From assembly GCF_016908525.1 (NCBI RefSeq), contig NZ_JAFBEB010000005.1:1-64000 (forward strand): a stretch of DNA of 64,000 bases, read 5' to 3'. The DNA comes from Brevibacillus fulvus (GTDB taxonomy: Bacteria; Bacillota; Bacilli; Brevibacillales; Brevibacillaceae). Below are positions 56,739-64,000 of this stretch, in pieces. The notes under the pieces are model-generated. The model saw nothing but the letters and a program-made list of their open reading frames with translations. It did no database searches and was not told where the DNA came from. The position numbers and the translations under genes were made by a program. How positions within the stretch are numbered: the stretch's first letter is position 1; every line of letters starts with the position of its first letter.

Positions 56739-57236
56739 TTAGCGAACGAATCCATCATTTGAGGTGATGTGAAAATCATAACGGGGTACTTTTTGCCTCA
56801 GCCTGGCGATTACTTCTCGCTCAATAGACCGGGCCTGGCCGGCTGTCACGTTTGGAACCAAATCCAAGGTAACATATGCGTTTCCGCCGTGAAGGGTGAC
56901 ACGGGCGTTTTCCACTCCGTTGACGCTTTTTGCCATCATGACCATGTTTTCAATATCAACCCGATTGTTGATTACCGCGGAATGGCCGATGCGCAGATTC
57001 GGGTTTTGGTTGCGCCCCATTACATGATCACGATCCTCAATCGCCGGTGCTTGTCTGTCCAACTCGTCGTGATTGCGGTCGTTGATCAGCGTCGCGTTCG
57101 CCTGTGGATCGAGGCTGCGCGTACCCATGCTCCGCTGCTGGACATCGTTGCGGCCACATCCGGCGAGAGCGACGGCAATCAGACCGACAATGACCGTTCG
57201 AAGCAGCAGGTTGTAAACAAGCATCTTCCGTTGCAT
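56739..57236 (-). CDS. YhcN/YlaJ family sporulation lipoprotein
   Basis: A 165-aa predicted lipoprotein. The signal sequence ends in a lipobox with VALAGC at about residues 21-26, the Cys being the lipidation site. The mature part is polar and Asn/Arg-rich, then the YhcN/YlaJ core: DIENMVMMAKSVNGVENARV, GNAYVTLDLVPN and a C-terminal IEREVIARLRQKVPRYDFHI. Members are spore inner-membrane or cortex-associated lipoproteins. The ATG at 57236 follows AGGAGGTGG at 10 nt. That site lies in one arm of a 10-bp inverted repeat, so translation may be controlled. It follows tdk with an 82-nt gap. Confidence 0.88.
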   Translation of the reverse strand: MQRKMLVYNLLLRTVIVGLIAVALAGCGRNDVQQRSMGTRSLDPQANATLINDRNHDELDRQAPAIEDRDHVMGRNQNPNLRIGHSAVINNRVDIENMVMMAKSVNGVENARVTLHGGNAYVTLDLVPNVTAGQARSIEREVIARLRQKVPRYDFHITSNDGFVR

Positions 57237-57239
57237 GAA

Positions 57240-57307
57240 AAAGCCACCTCCTGTTTTGCCTAGTTTGCGCATCTGTCAGATGGAGCATGCAAAAAGAAGG
57301 TGGCTTT
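57240..57307 (-). promoter_or_regulatory. Inverted repeat covering the ribosome binding site of the YhcN-like gene
   Basis: AAAGCCACCT and AGGTGGCTTT (57298-57307 and 57240-57249) are perfect 10-bp partners. On the minus-strand mRNA the second arm contains the Shine-Dalgarno core AGGTGG, and TTTTTC follows, so the fold could mask translation or act as a tdk terminator/attenuator. The 48-nt loop holds a small CATC/GATG hairpin. Confidence 0.55.
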
Positions 57308-57318
57308 GTTGCTGCTAT

Positions 57319-57900
57319 TCATTTCCGTTCCATTGCAGGCGGATGATAGTAGTGCTGCCGACATACACTGCTATATGTATCATTGCCGCCAATTTCAATC
57401 GTTTCTCCGGTATAGACGGGTTGTCCATTTTTGTATTTCAATATATGCGTCGCTTTCTTATTGCAAAAGACGCAGACCGTCTTGATCTCCTCAATTTTAT
57501 CTGCTTCCGACAACAAATATTGGGTACCCTCAAACAGCTCATTTTTGAAATTCTTCAGCAATCCGTACACAATTACCGGTATGTCCAGTTCATCCACAAT
57601 CAAAGTCAATTGCTTAACGTGTTGACGATGCAAAAATTGCCCCTCGTCCACCAGCACGCAATGCGGCTTTTCCGCTTCGCCCAAGACGATGGCAAAAATA
57701 TCGGTGTCATTGCCGATCGGGATCGCGTCGCGGCTGATACCTACACGGGAAGCGACCTTGCCTACGCCAAAACGGTCATCGATTGCCGGCGTGAACACCA
57801 TCACTTTCTTTCCCGACTGTTCATAGTTGTGGGCAACCGTTAACAATTGAATCGATTTGGAAGCGTTCATTGCTCCGTAGCGAAAGTACAATTGTGCCAA
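57319..57900 (-). CDS. tdk: Thymidine kinase
   Basis: A 193-aa type II thymidine kinase for pyrimidine salvage. The P-loop-like GAMNASKSIQLL (residues 9-20), the Walker B-type CVLVDEGQFLHRQH (about 81-94) and the structural zinc ligands (TVCVFCNKKA and a C-terminal CRQHYY) are visible. The TTG start is preceded by GAGGGAGAACGC. It lies between rpmE, which ends in a terminator, and the lipoprotein gene. The rpmE-tdk-prfA order is conserved. Confidence 0.95.
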   Translation of the reverse strand: MAQLYFRYGAMNASKSIQLLTVAHNYEQSGKKVMVFTPAIDDRFGVGKVASRVGISRDAIPIGNDTDIFAIVLGEAEKPHCVLVDEGQFLHRQHVKQLTLIVDELDIPVIVYGLLKNFKNELFEGTQYLLSEADKIEEIKTVCVFCNKKATHILKYKNGQPVYTGETIEIGGNDTYSSVCRQHYYHPPAMERK

Positions 57901-58030
57901 TTTTGCGTTCTCCCTCTAACCTCAACGGTTCCTGTTTTTTTCCTTCACCACAAAAAGAATAGCAAGATCGACCAGAAAAACAAGACTTGAAAAAGCAGAA
58001 TACCACTTGGCGGCAACTTTCGGCAAAAAC

Positions 58031-58060
58031 AAAACCAGGCAGATTTCTCCACCTGGTTTT
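58031..58060 (-). terminator. Rho-independent terminator of rpmE
   Basis: AAAACCAGG/CCTGGTTTT 9-bp stem with TTTTG on the minus strand, 17 nt after the rpmE stop. Confidence 0.88.
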
Positions 58061-58077
58061 GAGAGCACTCAATCTTA

Positions 58078-58278
58078 TTAGGAAAGATTGTATTTGCGTT
58101 TGAAACGATCTACACGGCCACCAGCATCTACAAATTTTTGTTTACCTGTGAAGAATGGGTGACAGTTAGAGCAAATCTCTACACGAAGAGCTTGTTTCAC
58201 AGAACCGGATTCAAACTCATTACCGCAAGCACAGGTAACTTTTACTACATTGTAGTTTGGATGAATACCTTGTTTCAT
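58078..58278 (-). CDS. rpmE: 50S ribosomal protein L31 (zinc form)
   Basis: A 66-aa ribosomal protein. It has the four zinc cysteines of the Zn-dependent C+ form: C16 and C18 (TCACGNEF), C36 and C39 ([11 protein letters not shown]). The ending [13 protein letters not shown] is typical. The ATG at 58278 is 10 nt from GAGGG; an in-frame GTG three codons earlier is too close to the site. It has its own promoter and terminator. Confidence 0.98.
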   Translation of the reverse strand: MKQGIHPNYNVVKVTCACGNEFESGSVKQALRVEICSNCHPFFTGKQKFVDAGGRVDRFKRKYNLS

Positions 58279-58347
58279 TATTTTCACACCCTCTTTTCCG
58301 CCCTGAATCGTTTGCCGAAACAGAGTTATATAAAACGCATGTATTAA

Positions 58348-58376
58348 ATATTAACACGAAATATATTCGTTTGCAA
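58348..58376 (-). promoter_or_regulatory. Promoter of rpmE
   Basis: TTGCAA (58376-58371), 17 bp, TAATAT (58353-58348) on the minus strand, 70 bp before the rpmE ATG and just after the radical SAM gene. Confidence 0.55.
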
Positions 58377-58385
58377 CTTCCTCTA

Positions 58386-59651
58386 TCAGACCAAATTTTT
58401 CCGGCGGCGCAATTCTTGCGGCGGAACATGGGTAAACGATCCGATGATCACATCCGGCAGTTCTTGCTGATAGATCTCGATTGCCTGCTTCATGCCGAAA
58501 ATTTCTCCCTGAGCCTTGGGAATCATGGCCAAATAACTTTCCGGATCGATGTTGAGATTGCGAAGTTGAATCAATTTGATCCCGGTTCGGCGAATGAACT
58601 TGATCATCGCTTCCATCTCTTCCTCACGGTCAAACACGCCCGGGAAACAGAGATAGTTGATCGAGGTGTAAACACCTTTCGCAGCGGCATACTCGGCCGA
58701 TCGCGCCACGTTTTCCAAAGTGTAGTGACGAGGACGGTAATACGCATTATAATGTTCATCGATCGCGCTGATAATACTGACTCGCATCAAGTCCAATCCG
58801 GCATCAACGATCCCTTTGATGTGATCAGTCAGACCGGCATTGGTATTGATATTGATATAGCCCATATCGGTTTGCTGACGGACTCTGCGCATCGCCGGTA
58901 TAATCAGGGAAGCCATCGTCGAAGGCTCTCCTTCGCATCCTTGGCCAAAGCTGATGATGCTCTCCGGTGTTTGCAAATGGTGCAGCATCACTTCGACCAA
59001 CTCGTCTTCCGTCGGTTTAAAATTCATCCGCGTTTGCGGCGACGGGAATCCGCTGTCTTCCGGCTGTTCGGAAATACAGCCGTAACAGCCGGCATTGCAC
59101 GTATAGGAAACCGGCAAGCTGCCTTCCCAGCGGTGGAAAAAGTTGTTGGAAGCCGTCAAACATTCATATTCCAGCGCACAATGGGACAAATGCTTTAATA
59201 TCCGGTTGTCCGGAAAAGCGGTCAATGTCTCCTGCACACGGTTGCGCAGCTCGTCCATCGGGAAATTTTCCGGATTCCATTTATGCGGTTCGTCGCTTTT
59301 TCGTCCAGCAATCCAAAACCCGCCATCTTTCCACACGACCGCTGTATAGCCGAATAGCGGAAATTTGCTATCTTTGTTCGTCTTGACATACCCGGGCAAG
59401 AGCAACCGCGTGTACCCTTGCGGAATCAGCGCGCCAACCGCGGTATAACCGTCAAGTTTCAGCATTTCCCCCGTATCAGGGTCCAGTCCGACCGGCACGG
59501 TTTCCGGCAAGCTGACCAACGTCGCCCCATCCGGCAGGGGAATTAACTCTTCTTCCAATATTTCAACCAATATATCACCGTTGCGGCCAACGGCTAAAAT
59601 GCCCGGGTGATCATAAACTTGACCTTTCCCATCTGCATAAACTAAATTCAT
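58386..59651 (-). CDS. Radical SAM protein of unknown function
   Basis: A 421-aa predicted iron-sulfur enzyme. The radical SAM cluster motif C-x3-C-x2-C is at 185-192 (TCNAGCYGC). An N-terminal domain of about 150 residues (MNLVYADGKGQVYDHPGILA...) is unlike the common radical SAM enzymes, and GQGCEGEPS (about 242) and NINTNAGL are the GGE-like and SAM-ribose regions. No extra Cys-rich SPASM domain follows. The second Cys-containing patch HCALEYECL lies before the motif. The start ATG follows GAGGCG. It is between an M23 gene and rpmE in one direction. A substrate cannot be assigned; from memory, this type occurs in other Bacillales near rho and rpmE. Confidence 0.85.
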   Translation of the reverse strand: MNLVYADGKGQVYDHPGILAVGRNGDILVEILEEELIPLPDGATLVSLPETVPVGLDPDTGEMLKLDGYTAVGALIPQGYTRLLLPGYVKTNKDSKFPLFGYTAVVWKDGGFWIAGRKSDEPHKWNPENFPMDELRNRVQETLTAFPDNRILKHLSHCALEYECLTASNNFFHRWEGSLPVSYTCNAGCYGCISEQPEDSGFPSPQTRMNFKPTEDELVEVMLHHLQTPESIISFGQGCEGEPSTMASLIIPAMRRVRQQTDMGYININTNAGLTDHIKGIVDAGLDLMRVSIISAIDEHYNAYYRPRHYTLENVARSAEYAAAKGVYTSINYLCFPGVFDREEEMEAMIKFIRRTGIKLIQLRNLNIDPESYLAMIPKAQGEIFGMKQAIEIYQQELPDVIIGSFTHVPPQELRRRKNLV

Positions 59652-59723
59652 TTGTGTATCGCCTCACTTCTTGACCATTCCAATCATTTTACCTTATTGG
59701 CGAGGCGATGTAAATGTGAAGCA

Positions 59724-60632
59724 TTACCTGCTCAGGTAACGGAGTGGATTTACCGGCACATTATCCTGCCGCACTTCAAAATGAAGGTGATACCCGGTGG
59801 AGTCGCCGGTGTTGCCCATATATCCCAAAACATCGCCACGATTGACGATCTGGCCGACATATACAGAAATTTTCCGCATATGGGCATAAAAAGTTTGCAA
59901 ACCGTCTCTATGATCCAGTACCACCAAAAATCCGTAGCCGCCATTATTGGCTCCGGCTTGCACAACTGTTCCTTCTCTTGCGGCGCGAATCGGCGTCTGC
60001 TCTTCCGCCTGATTCCACAGATCCAACCCTTTGTGCATTTTCCCCCACCTGCTGCCAAACCCGCTGGTAATGGTTGGCGAATCAATCGGCCAATCCATCG
60101 TGCGGCTTCTCGTTGCTTTTCGACTGGCCAACTGCGCCATCTGTTTTCGCAGCTGCACATTGCCGGCAAGCAGCGGTCTGCTGACCGGCAGAGGCACATA
60201 GACCGTCTGTCCCACGTAGAGATTGTCCGGCATCAATCTGAGCAAAGGGTTGCGGTCAATCAAAAGTTCTTTTCTGACTTGATATCGTCTGGCAATGCTG
60301 TCGAGCGTCTCGTCGCGGGCAACTGTGTGCGCGATCTCGTTGCGGCGAATATTGAGCTTGATTCCGATCCCCACCATATTGGGATTGTTTAGCCGATTTT
60401 CTTCAATGAGATCTTTTAAATCAACACCATATTTGTAAGCAATTTCCGAGAGGGTGTCTCCCGGCTGAACCATATACGTAATCACCGTGTTTTGCACGGC
60501 ATTCTGCGGCTTAGTATCTTGCAAGGCAGCATACGGATTAAACGTCTGCAGCAAGGTCTGCTCGACCACAGACCGTTTTGCCTCCTCCTGGCTGCTCCAG
60601 TTGGACGGCAAGTCCGAATCGTAGATTTCCAT
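59724..60632 (-). CDS. Two-LysM M23 metallopeptidase domain protein
   Basis: A 302-aa peptidoglycan-acting protein. Two LysM modules occupy about 53-96 (YMVQPGDTLSEIAYKYGVD) and 101-147 (HTVARDETLDSIARRYQV...VGQTVYVPL). A complete M23 domain covers 180-300: H200 and D204 in MHKGLDLW, H251 in YAHMRK, H282-L-H284 in YHLHFEV. All zinc and catalytic histidines are present, so it should be active. No signal peptide or transmembrane segment is visible at the N-terminus, which suggests a mother-cell product that is placed on the spore coat or cortex, or export by another route. AGGAGGGA precedes the ATG. It lies downstream of rho and its terminator. Confidence 0.88.
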   Translation of the reverse strand: MEIYDSDLPSNWSSQEEAKRSVVEQTLLQTFNPYAALQDTKPQNAVQNTVITYMVQPGDTLSEIAYKYGVDLKDLIEENRLNNPNMVGIGIKLNIRRNEIAHTVARDETLDSIARRYQVRKELLIDRNPLLRLMPDNLYVGQTVYVPLPVSRPLLAGNVQLRKQMAQLASRKATRSRTMDWPIDSPTITSGFGSRWGKMHKGLDLWNQAEEQTPIRAAREGTVVQAGANNGGYGFLVVLDHRDGLQTFYAHMRKISVYVGQIVNRGDVLGYMGNTGDSTGYHLHFEVRQDNVPVNPLRYLSR

Positions 60633-60723
60633 CTCGGGTCCCTCCTCTGCCTACTCTATTTTTCTACTTTATGCGTTCAGAACCCAAATATGACCGTTGC
60701 CCCGCGTTTTTGACCATAAAAAA

Positions 60724-60750
60724 ACTCGGCACCTGCGATCCGTGCCGAGT
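60724..60750 (-). terminator. Rho-independent terminator downstream of rho
   Basis: A perfect 9-bp stem ACTCGGCAC/GTGCCGAGT with a 9-nt loop, then TTTTTTT on the minus strand, 18 nt after the rho stop. Confidence 0.93.
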
Positions 60751-60768
60751 GGCAGCGAGGTCTACGAT

Positions 60769-62052
60769 CTACGAACTCGCCGATGTATTGGTTGTTTTCG
60801 TTTGGCTTCGCCCATTCTTCGTTTCAATGGATTGCAAAAACTCAACATTGGTTTTTGACTCGGCCAATTTTTTCAAGAAAGCTTCCACATAATCATGGCT
60901 TTCATTCATGTTTTTGCGGATTGCCCAGAGTTTATCCAATTCTTCTTTGCTGAGCAATAATTCTTCACGGCGCGTACCGGAACGGCGAATATCAATCGCC
61001 GGGAAGATTCTCCGTTCGGACAGTTTCCGGTCAAGATGCAACTCCATGTTGCCCGTTCCTTTAAACTCCTCATAAATCACATCATCCATGCGGGAACCGG
61101 TTTCGACGAGCGCTGTGGCCAAAATCGTCAAACTGCCTCCCTCTTCGATGTTGCGGGCTGAACCAAAGAAACGCTTAGGCCGGTGAAAGGCTGCTGGATC
61201 AATACCGCCTGACAACGTTCGTCCGCTTGGCGGGATGACCAGGTTGTAGGCCCGGGCCAATCGGGTAATGGAATCGAGCAAAATTACCACGTCTTTTTTA
61301 TGCTCAACCAGCCGCTTTGCCCTTTCCAGAACAAGCTCCGCCACTTTGATGTGGTTTTCCGGCAGTTCGTCAAACGTCGAGGCAATGACTTCGCCGTTCA
61401 CCGAGCGCTGCATGTCGGTTACTTCTTCCGGACGTTCATCAATCAGCAAAACGAACAAATGAATATCAGGGTGATTGTCTGTAATGCTATTGGCAATCTC
61501 TTTTAACAACATGGTTTTTCCGGCTTTTGGCGGCGCAACGATCAGACCGCGTTGTCCAAGTCCAACCGGAGCGATCAGATCCATCAATCGCGCGGAGATT
61601 CTCGTAGGTTCTGTTTCCAGAACAAGCTTTTTTTGAGGATAAAGCGGTGTAAGGGCGGGGAAGTGAAGACGTTCTGCAGCGAGATCGGGGTCATGTCCAT
61701 TTACTGCCTCAACCTGCAACAGTCCGAAATACCGTTCGTTTTCCTTCGGGGGACGAACCTTTCCTGAAACAAGATCTCCTGTTCTCAGGTCGAACCGTCT
61801 GATTTGCGATTGTGAAATATAAATGTCTTCGGAGCTTGGCAGATAGTTAATCGGTCGCAAAAAGCCGTACCCTTCGGAGAGAATCTCCAGCACACCCTCC
61901 ATAAACATTAACCCATCTCGTTCAGCCCTTGCCCGTAGGATTGCAAAAATCAATTCTTTCTTCTTCATCTGTGAATAGTAAGGAATCTGGTACTCTTTGG
62001 CGAGCTTATACAGCTCAGTCAGTTTCTTTTCCTCTAGTTCTGATATTAACAC
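60769..62052 (-). CDS. rho: Transcription termination factor Rho
   Basis: A 427-aa hexameric RNA helicase. It has an N-terminal helical domain (1-48), a cold-shock-like RNA-binding domain (about 50-125; [10 protein letters not shown] and [18 protein letters not shown]), and a RecA-type motor with Walker [14 protein letters not shown] (about 176-188), Walker [18 protein letters not shown] and the Q/R-loop regions. It has a short Ser/Thr-rich tail of about 15 residues. The GTG start at 62052 has only a modest GGTGG. It is downstream of glpX with a 56-nt gap. Confidence 0.97.
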   Translation of the reverse strand: MLISELEEKKLTELYKLAKEYQIPYYSQMKKKELIFAILRARAERDGLMFMEGVLEILSEGYGFLRPINYLPSSEDIYISQSQIRRFDLRTGDLVSGKVRPPKENERYFGLLQVEAVNGHDPDLAAERLHFPALTPLYPQKKLVLETEPTRISARLMDLIAPVGLGQRGLIVAPPKAGKTMLLKEIANSITDNHPDIHLFVLLIDERPEEVTDMQRSVNGEVIASTFDELPENHIKVAELVLERAKRLVEHKKDVVILLDSITRLARAYNLVIPPSGRTLSGGIDPAAFHRPKRFFGSARNIEEGGSLTILATALVETGSRMDDVIYEEFKGTGNMELHLDRKLSERRIFPAIDIRRSGTRREELLLSKEELDKLWAIRKNMNESHDYVEAFLKKLAESKTNVEFLQSIETKNGRSQTKTTNTSASS

Positions 62053-62108
62053 TAATTATTCCACCACTCTTTATATCATCTCGTTTTCATTCTTGTCTGT
62101 TCTTTGCT

Positions 62109-63071
62109 TTACCATACAAGCCGAGGCTTGCGCTCTAAGCGGTGGGTACCATCAATAAAACGGATCGTCCCTGTTTTGGCTCGCATAACCACCGAATGAG
62201 TCGTCGCCGTGTTCCCCTGAAAACGAACGCCACGCAGCAGCTCCCCGTCGGTCACCCCGGTCGCTGCAAAGATTGCATCGTCTCCGCGAACCAAATCATG
62301 CATAAACAGGACTTGATAAGGATCAGCCAAGCCCATTTTCTTGCATCGCTCGACTTCCGCTTCATTTTGCGGCAACAATTTTCCCTGGATTTCTCCTCCC
62401 AGGCATTTCAAGGCAACAGCAGCGAGCACACCTTCGGGAGCGCCGCCGGAACCAAACAAAATATCCACGCCAGTGTCGGGAAAAGCGGTATTGATTGCAG
62501 CCGCCACGTCTCCATCCGGAATCAGTTTGATTCTTGCTCCCGCTTTCCGGATTTGTTCGATAATGGATGAATGGCGATCGCGATCGAGGACCACTGCCAC
62601 CAGATCGCTGATATCCTTGTTCAACGCCTGGGCCACTGCCTTCAAATTGTCTTCCACCGGTGCATTGATGTCGATTTTCCCGACTGCCTTGGGTCCAACC
62701 GCAATCTTTTCCATATACATGTCAGGCGCGTGCAATAAGTTTCCGCGATCGGCAATGGCAATGACCGAGATGGCATTCCATGTCCCTTTTGCCACGATAT
62801 TGGTCCCTTCTAAAGGGTCGACCGCCACGTCAACACGCGGCTCTACGCCTTGGCCAAGCTGTTCTCCGATATAAAGCATTGGCGCCTCGTCCATTTCACC
62901 TTCGCCAATAACTACCACGCCATCCATTGGCACATTTTCAAATTCTTTTCGCATTGCGGTTGTAGCTGCATCGTCAGCCTCGTCTTTTTTACCCAGCCCC
63001 ATCCAGCGAGCTGAAGCAAGCGCGGCTGCTTCTGTAACCCGTACCAATTCAAGCGACAAGCTGCGTTCCAT
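62109..63071 (-). CDS. glpX: Class II fructose-1,6-bisphosphatase (GlpX)
   Basis: A 320-aa gluconeogenic phosphatase. Metal- and substrate-binding motifs are [14 protein letters not shown] near residue 27, [14 protein letters not shown] (about 53-66), the DPLEGTN loop ([15 protein letters not shown]) and [12 protein letters not shown]. The ATG at 63071 follows GGAGGAGA; the frame open to 63089 contains it. It is placed between murA2 and rho, 24 nt from murA2, as in B. subtilis (ywjI). Confidence 0.96.
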   Translation of the reverse strand: MERSLSLELVRVTEAAALASARWMGLGKKDEADDAATTAMRKEFENVPMDGVVVIGEGEMDEAPMLYIGEQLGQGVEPRVDVAVDPLEGTNIVAKGTWNAISVIAIADRGNLLHAPDMYMEKIAVGPKAVGKIDINAPVEDNLKAVAQALNKDISDLVAVVLDRDRHSSIIEQIRKAGARIKLIPDGDVAAAINTAFPDTGVDILFGSGGAPEGVLAAVALKCLGGEIQGKLLPQNEAEVERCKKMGLADPYQVLFMHDLVRGDDAIFAATGVTDGELLRGVRFQGNTATTHSVVMRAKTGTIRFIDGTHRLERKPRLVW

Positions 63072-63095
63072 CGTCAGTTCTCCTCCCACGGGTTG

Positions 63096-64000
63096 TTAAC
63101 ACTTTATGTTTTCTGTACCGTTCGATGACAAGCGTCGAACGATCGCTCCCAGTTGCTGCAATTTTCCCACAAGATTCTCATACCCGCGATCAATATGTTC
63201 CAAACCATCCAGTTGAGCAACACCTTCGGCGACAAGCGCGGCAATAACGAGTGCAGCACCGGCGCGCAGGTCGGACGCAATTACTTTCGCTCCCAACAGA
63301 CTGCTGCCGCCTTCAATAACCGCCGAACGTCCCTCTACCTTAATATTTGCGCCCATCCGGCGCAATTCGTCGATATGCCGGAAACGGTGCCCATATATGT
63401 TATCGGTTACAATACTCGTTCCTTTAGCCAAAGTTAGCAAGGATGTAATCGGTTGTTGCAAATCAGTGGGGAATCCGGGATAAGGGCTGGTCTTAATATC
63501 GACAGCACGGTAATTTTCCTGGCCGATGACCCGAATGGTGTCATCCCCTTCTTCTACCGTTACGCCGATTTCGCGGAGCTTGGCTGTCACCGATTCCAAA
63601 TGTTTTGGAATTACATTTTCCAGCGTGACATCTCCACGCGTGGCTGCTGCCGCAATCATATAGGTGCCCGCTTCAATTCGATCGGGGATAATCGTATGGC
63701 GGCAACCGCTCAGCTTGCTTACCCCTTGTATCCGAATGACGTCGGTACCCGCGCCCTTGATGTCCGCTCCCATATTGTTCAAAAGCGTCGCTACGTCAAC
63801 GATCTCCGGCTCTCTGGCCGCATTTTCGATCACGGTCGTTCCTTCCGCTTTCGTTGCCGCCAGCATAATGTTGATGGTCGCACCAACACTAACCGTGTCC
63901 AGGTAAATCCGTGCTCCACGAAGACGTTCTGCTTTGATAATCATGACGCCGTTGTGATTGTGCACCTCCGCGCCCAGTGCCTCAAAACCTTTGATGTGCA
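63096..64000 (-). CDS. murAB: UDP-N-acetylglucosamine 1-carboxyvinyltransferase MurA2 (partial)
   Basis: The C-terminal 300 or so residues of a second MurA. The frame stays open to the window edge (reading [17 protein letters not shown] there), so the N-terminus with the catalytic Cys lies outside. Visible motifs are [37 protein letters not shown] and the [15 protein letters not shown] region. The FPTDLQQP variant, with fewer Met/Gln than MurA1, is typical of MurA2 (MurZ/MurAB). Next to glpX and rho, it is the second enzyme for the first step of peptidoglycan synthesis. Confidence 0.93.
   Translation of the reverse strand, partial: HIKGFEALGAEVHNHNGVMIIKAERLRGARIYLDTVSVGATINIMLAATKAEGTTVIENAAREPEIVDVATLLNNMGADIKGAGTDVIRIQGVSKLSGCRHTIIPDRIEAGTYMIAAAATRGDVTLENVIPKHLESVTAKLREIGVTVEEGDDTIRVIGQENYRAVDIKTSPYPGFPTDLQQPITSLLTLAKGTSIVTDNIYGHRFRHIDELRRMGANIKVEGRSAVIEGGSSLLGAKVIASDLRAGAALVIAALVAEGVAQLDGLEHIDRGYENLVGKLQQLGAIVRRLSSNGTENIKC

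Noticed and set aside
57821-58072. 83-codon minus-strand frame between tdk and rpmE
   Set aside because: Spans the rpmE terminator and overlaps tdk in another phase; no family features.

Overview
The window comes from a spore-forming, flagellated, monoderm Firmicute of the Bacillales, most probably a Brevibacillus. The strongest clue is the tandem pair at 615-6665, which I recognise as the middle-wall-protein/outer-wall-protein (MWP-OWP, cwp operon) S-layer pair of Brevibacillus brevis 47, including its leader with two in-frame translation starts. The rest follows the Bacillus subtilis order from rho to tagO: rho-glpX-murA2, rpmE-tdk, prfA-prmC-spoIIR-tsaC-mntP-ywlE-rpiB-ywlG-glyA, upp, atp operon, ywzB-ywmB-murA-spoIID-spoIIQ-spoIIID-mbl-flhO-flhP. 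All genes but two (a small ribbon-helix-helix ORF at 262 and yvyE at 8648) lie on the minus strand. No rRNA, tRNA, CRISPR array or prophage is visible.

Read in the direction of transcription (high to low coordinates): murA2 (partial), glpX and rho (63-61 kb); a LysM/M23 protein and an orphan radical SAM protein; rpmE, tdk and a YhcN-type lipoprotein; the translation and sporulation run prfA to glyA (56.6-49 kb); upp and mnaA; an SLH-anchored phosphodiester glycosidase (47-43.8 kb); the complete F1Fo ATP synthase operon atpZ-I-B-E-F-H-A-G-D-C (43.4-36.2 kb); an unidentified 246-aa protein; an 11-subunit complex I operon nuoABCDHIJKLMN without nuoEFG (35.1-25.3 kb); ywzB, ywmB and murAA; the engulfment genes spoIID, spoIIQ and spoIIID; mbl; two FlgG-like genes; pgsA, fabZ and tagA-tagO; then a surface block (13.5-0.6 kb) of an SLH protein, plus-strand yvyE, a TolC-family protein, the MWP and the OWP.

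Many genes converge on the cell envelope. TagO, TagA and MnaA make the GlcNAc-ManNAc carrier start for secondary cell-wall polymers, MurA1 and MurA2 start peptidoglycan, Mbl guides wall growth, and three SLH proteins plus the OWP cover the wall. ATP synthase and complex I supply energy. SpoIIR, SpoIID, SpoIIQ and SpoIIID are the sporulation set.

The most noteworthy non-coding signals are: a cluster of seven DnaA-box-like 9-mers spanning the 5' end of tsaC and the 3' end of spoIIR; a near-consensus sigma-D promoter in front of the 1387-aa SLH protein; a perfect 12-bp inverted repeat bracketing a candidate promoter of the cwp operon; and a 10-bp inverted repeat that would mask the ribosome binding site of the YhcN-like lipoprotein gene. 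All start sites were chosen from visible ribosome binding sites, and all functional calls rest on recognised motifs and gene order, without database searches.
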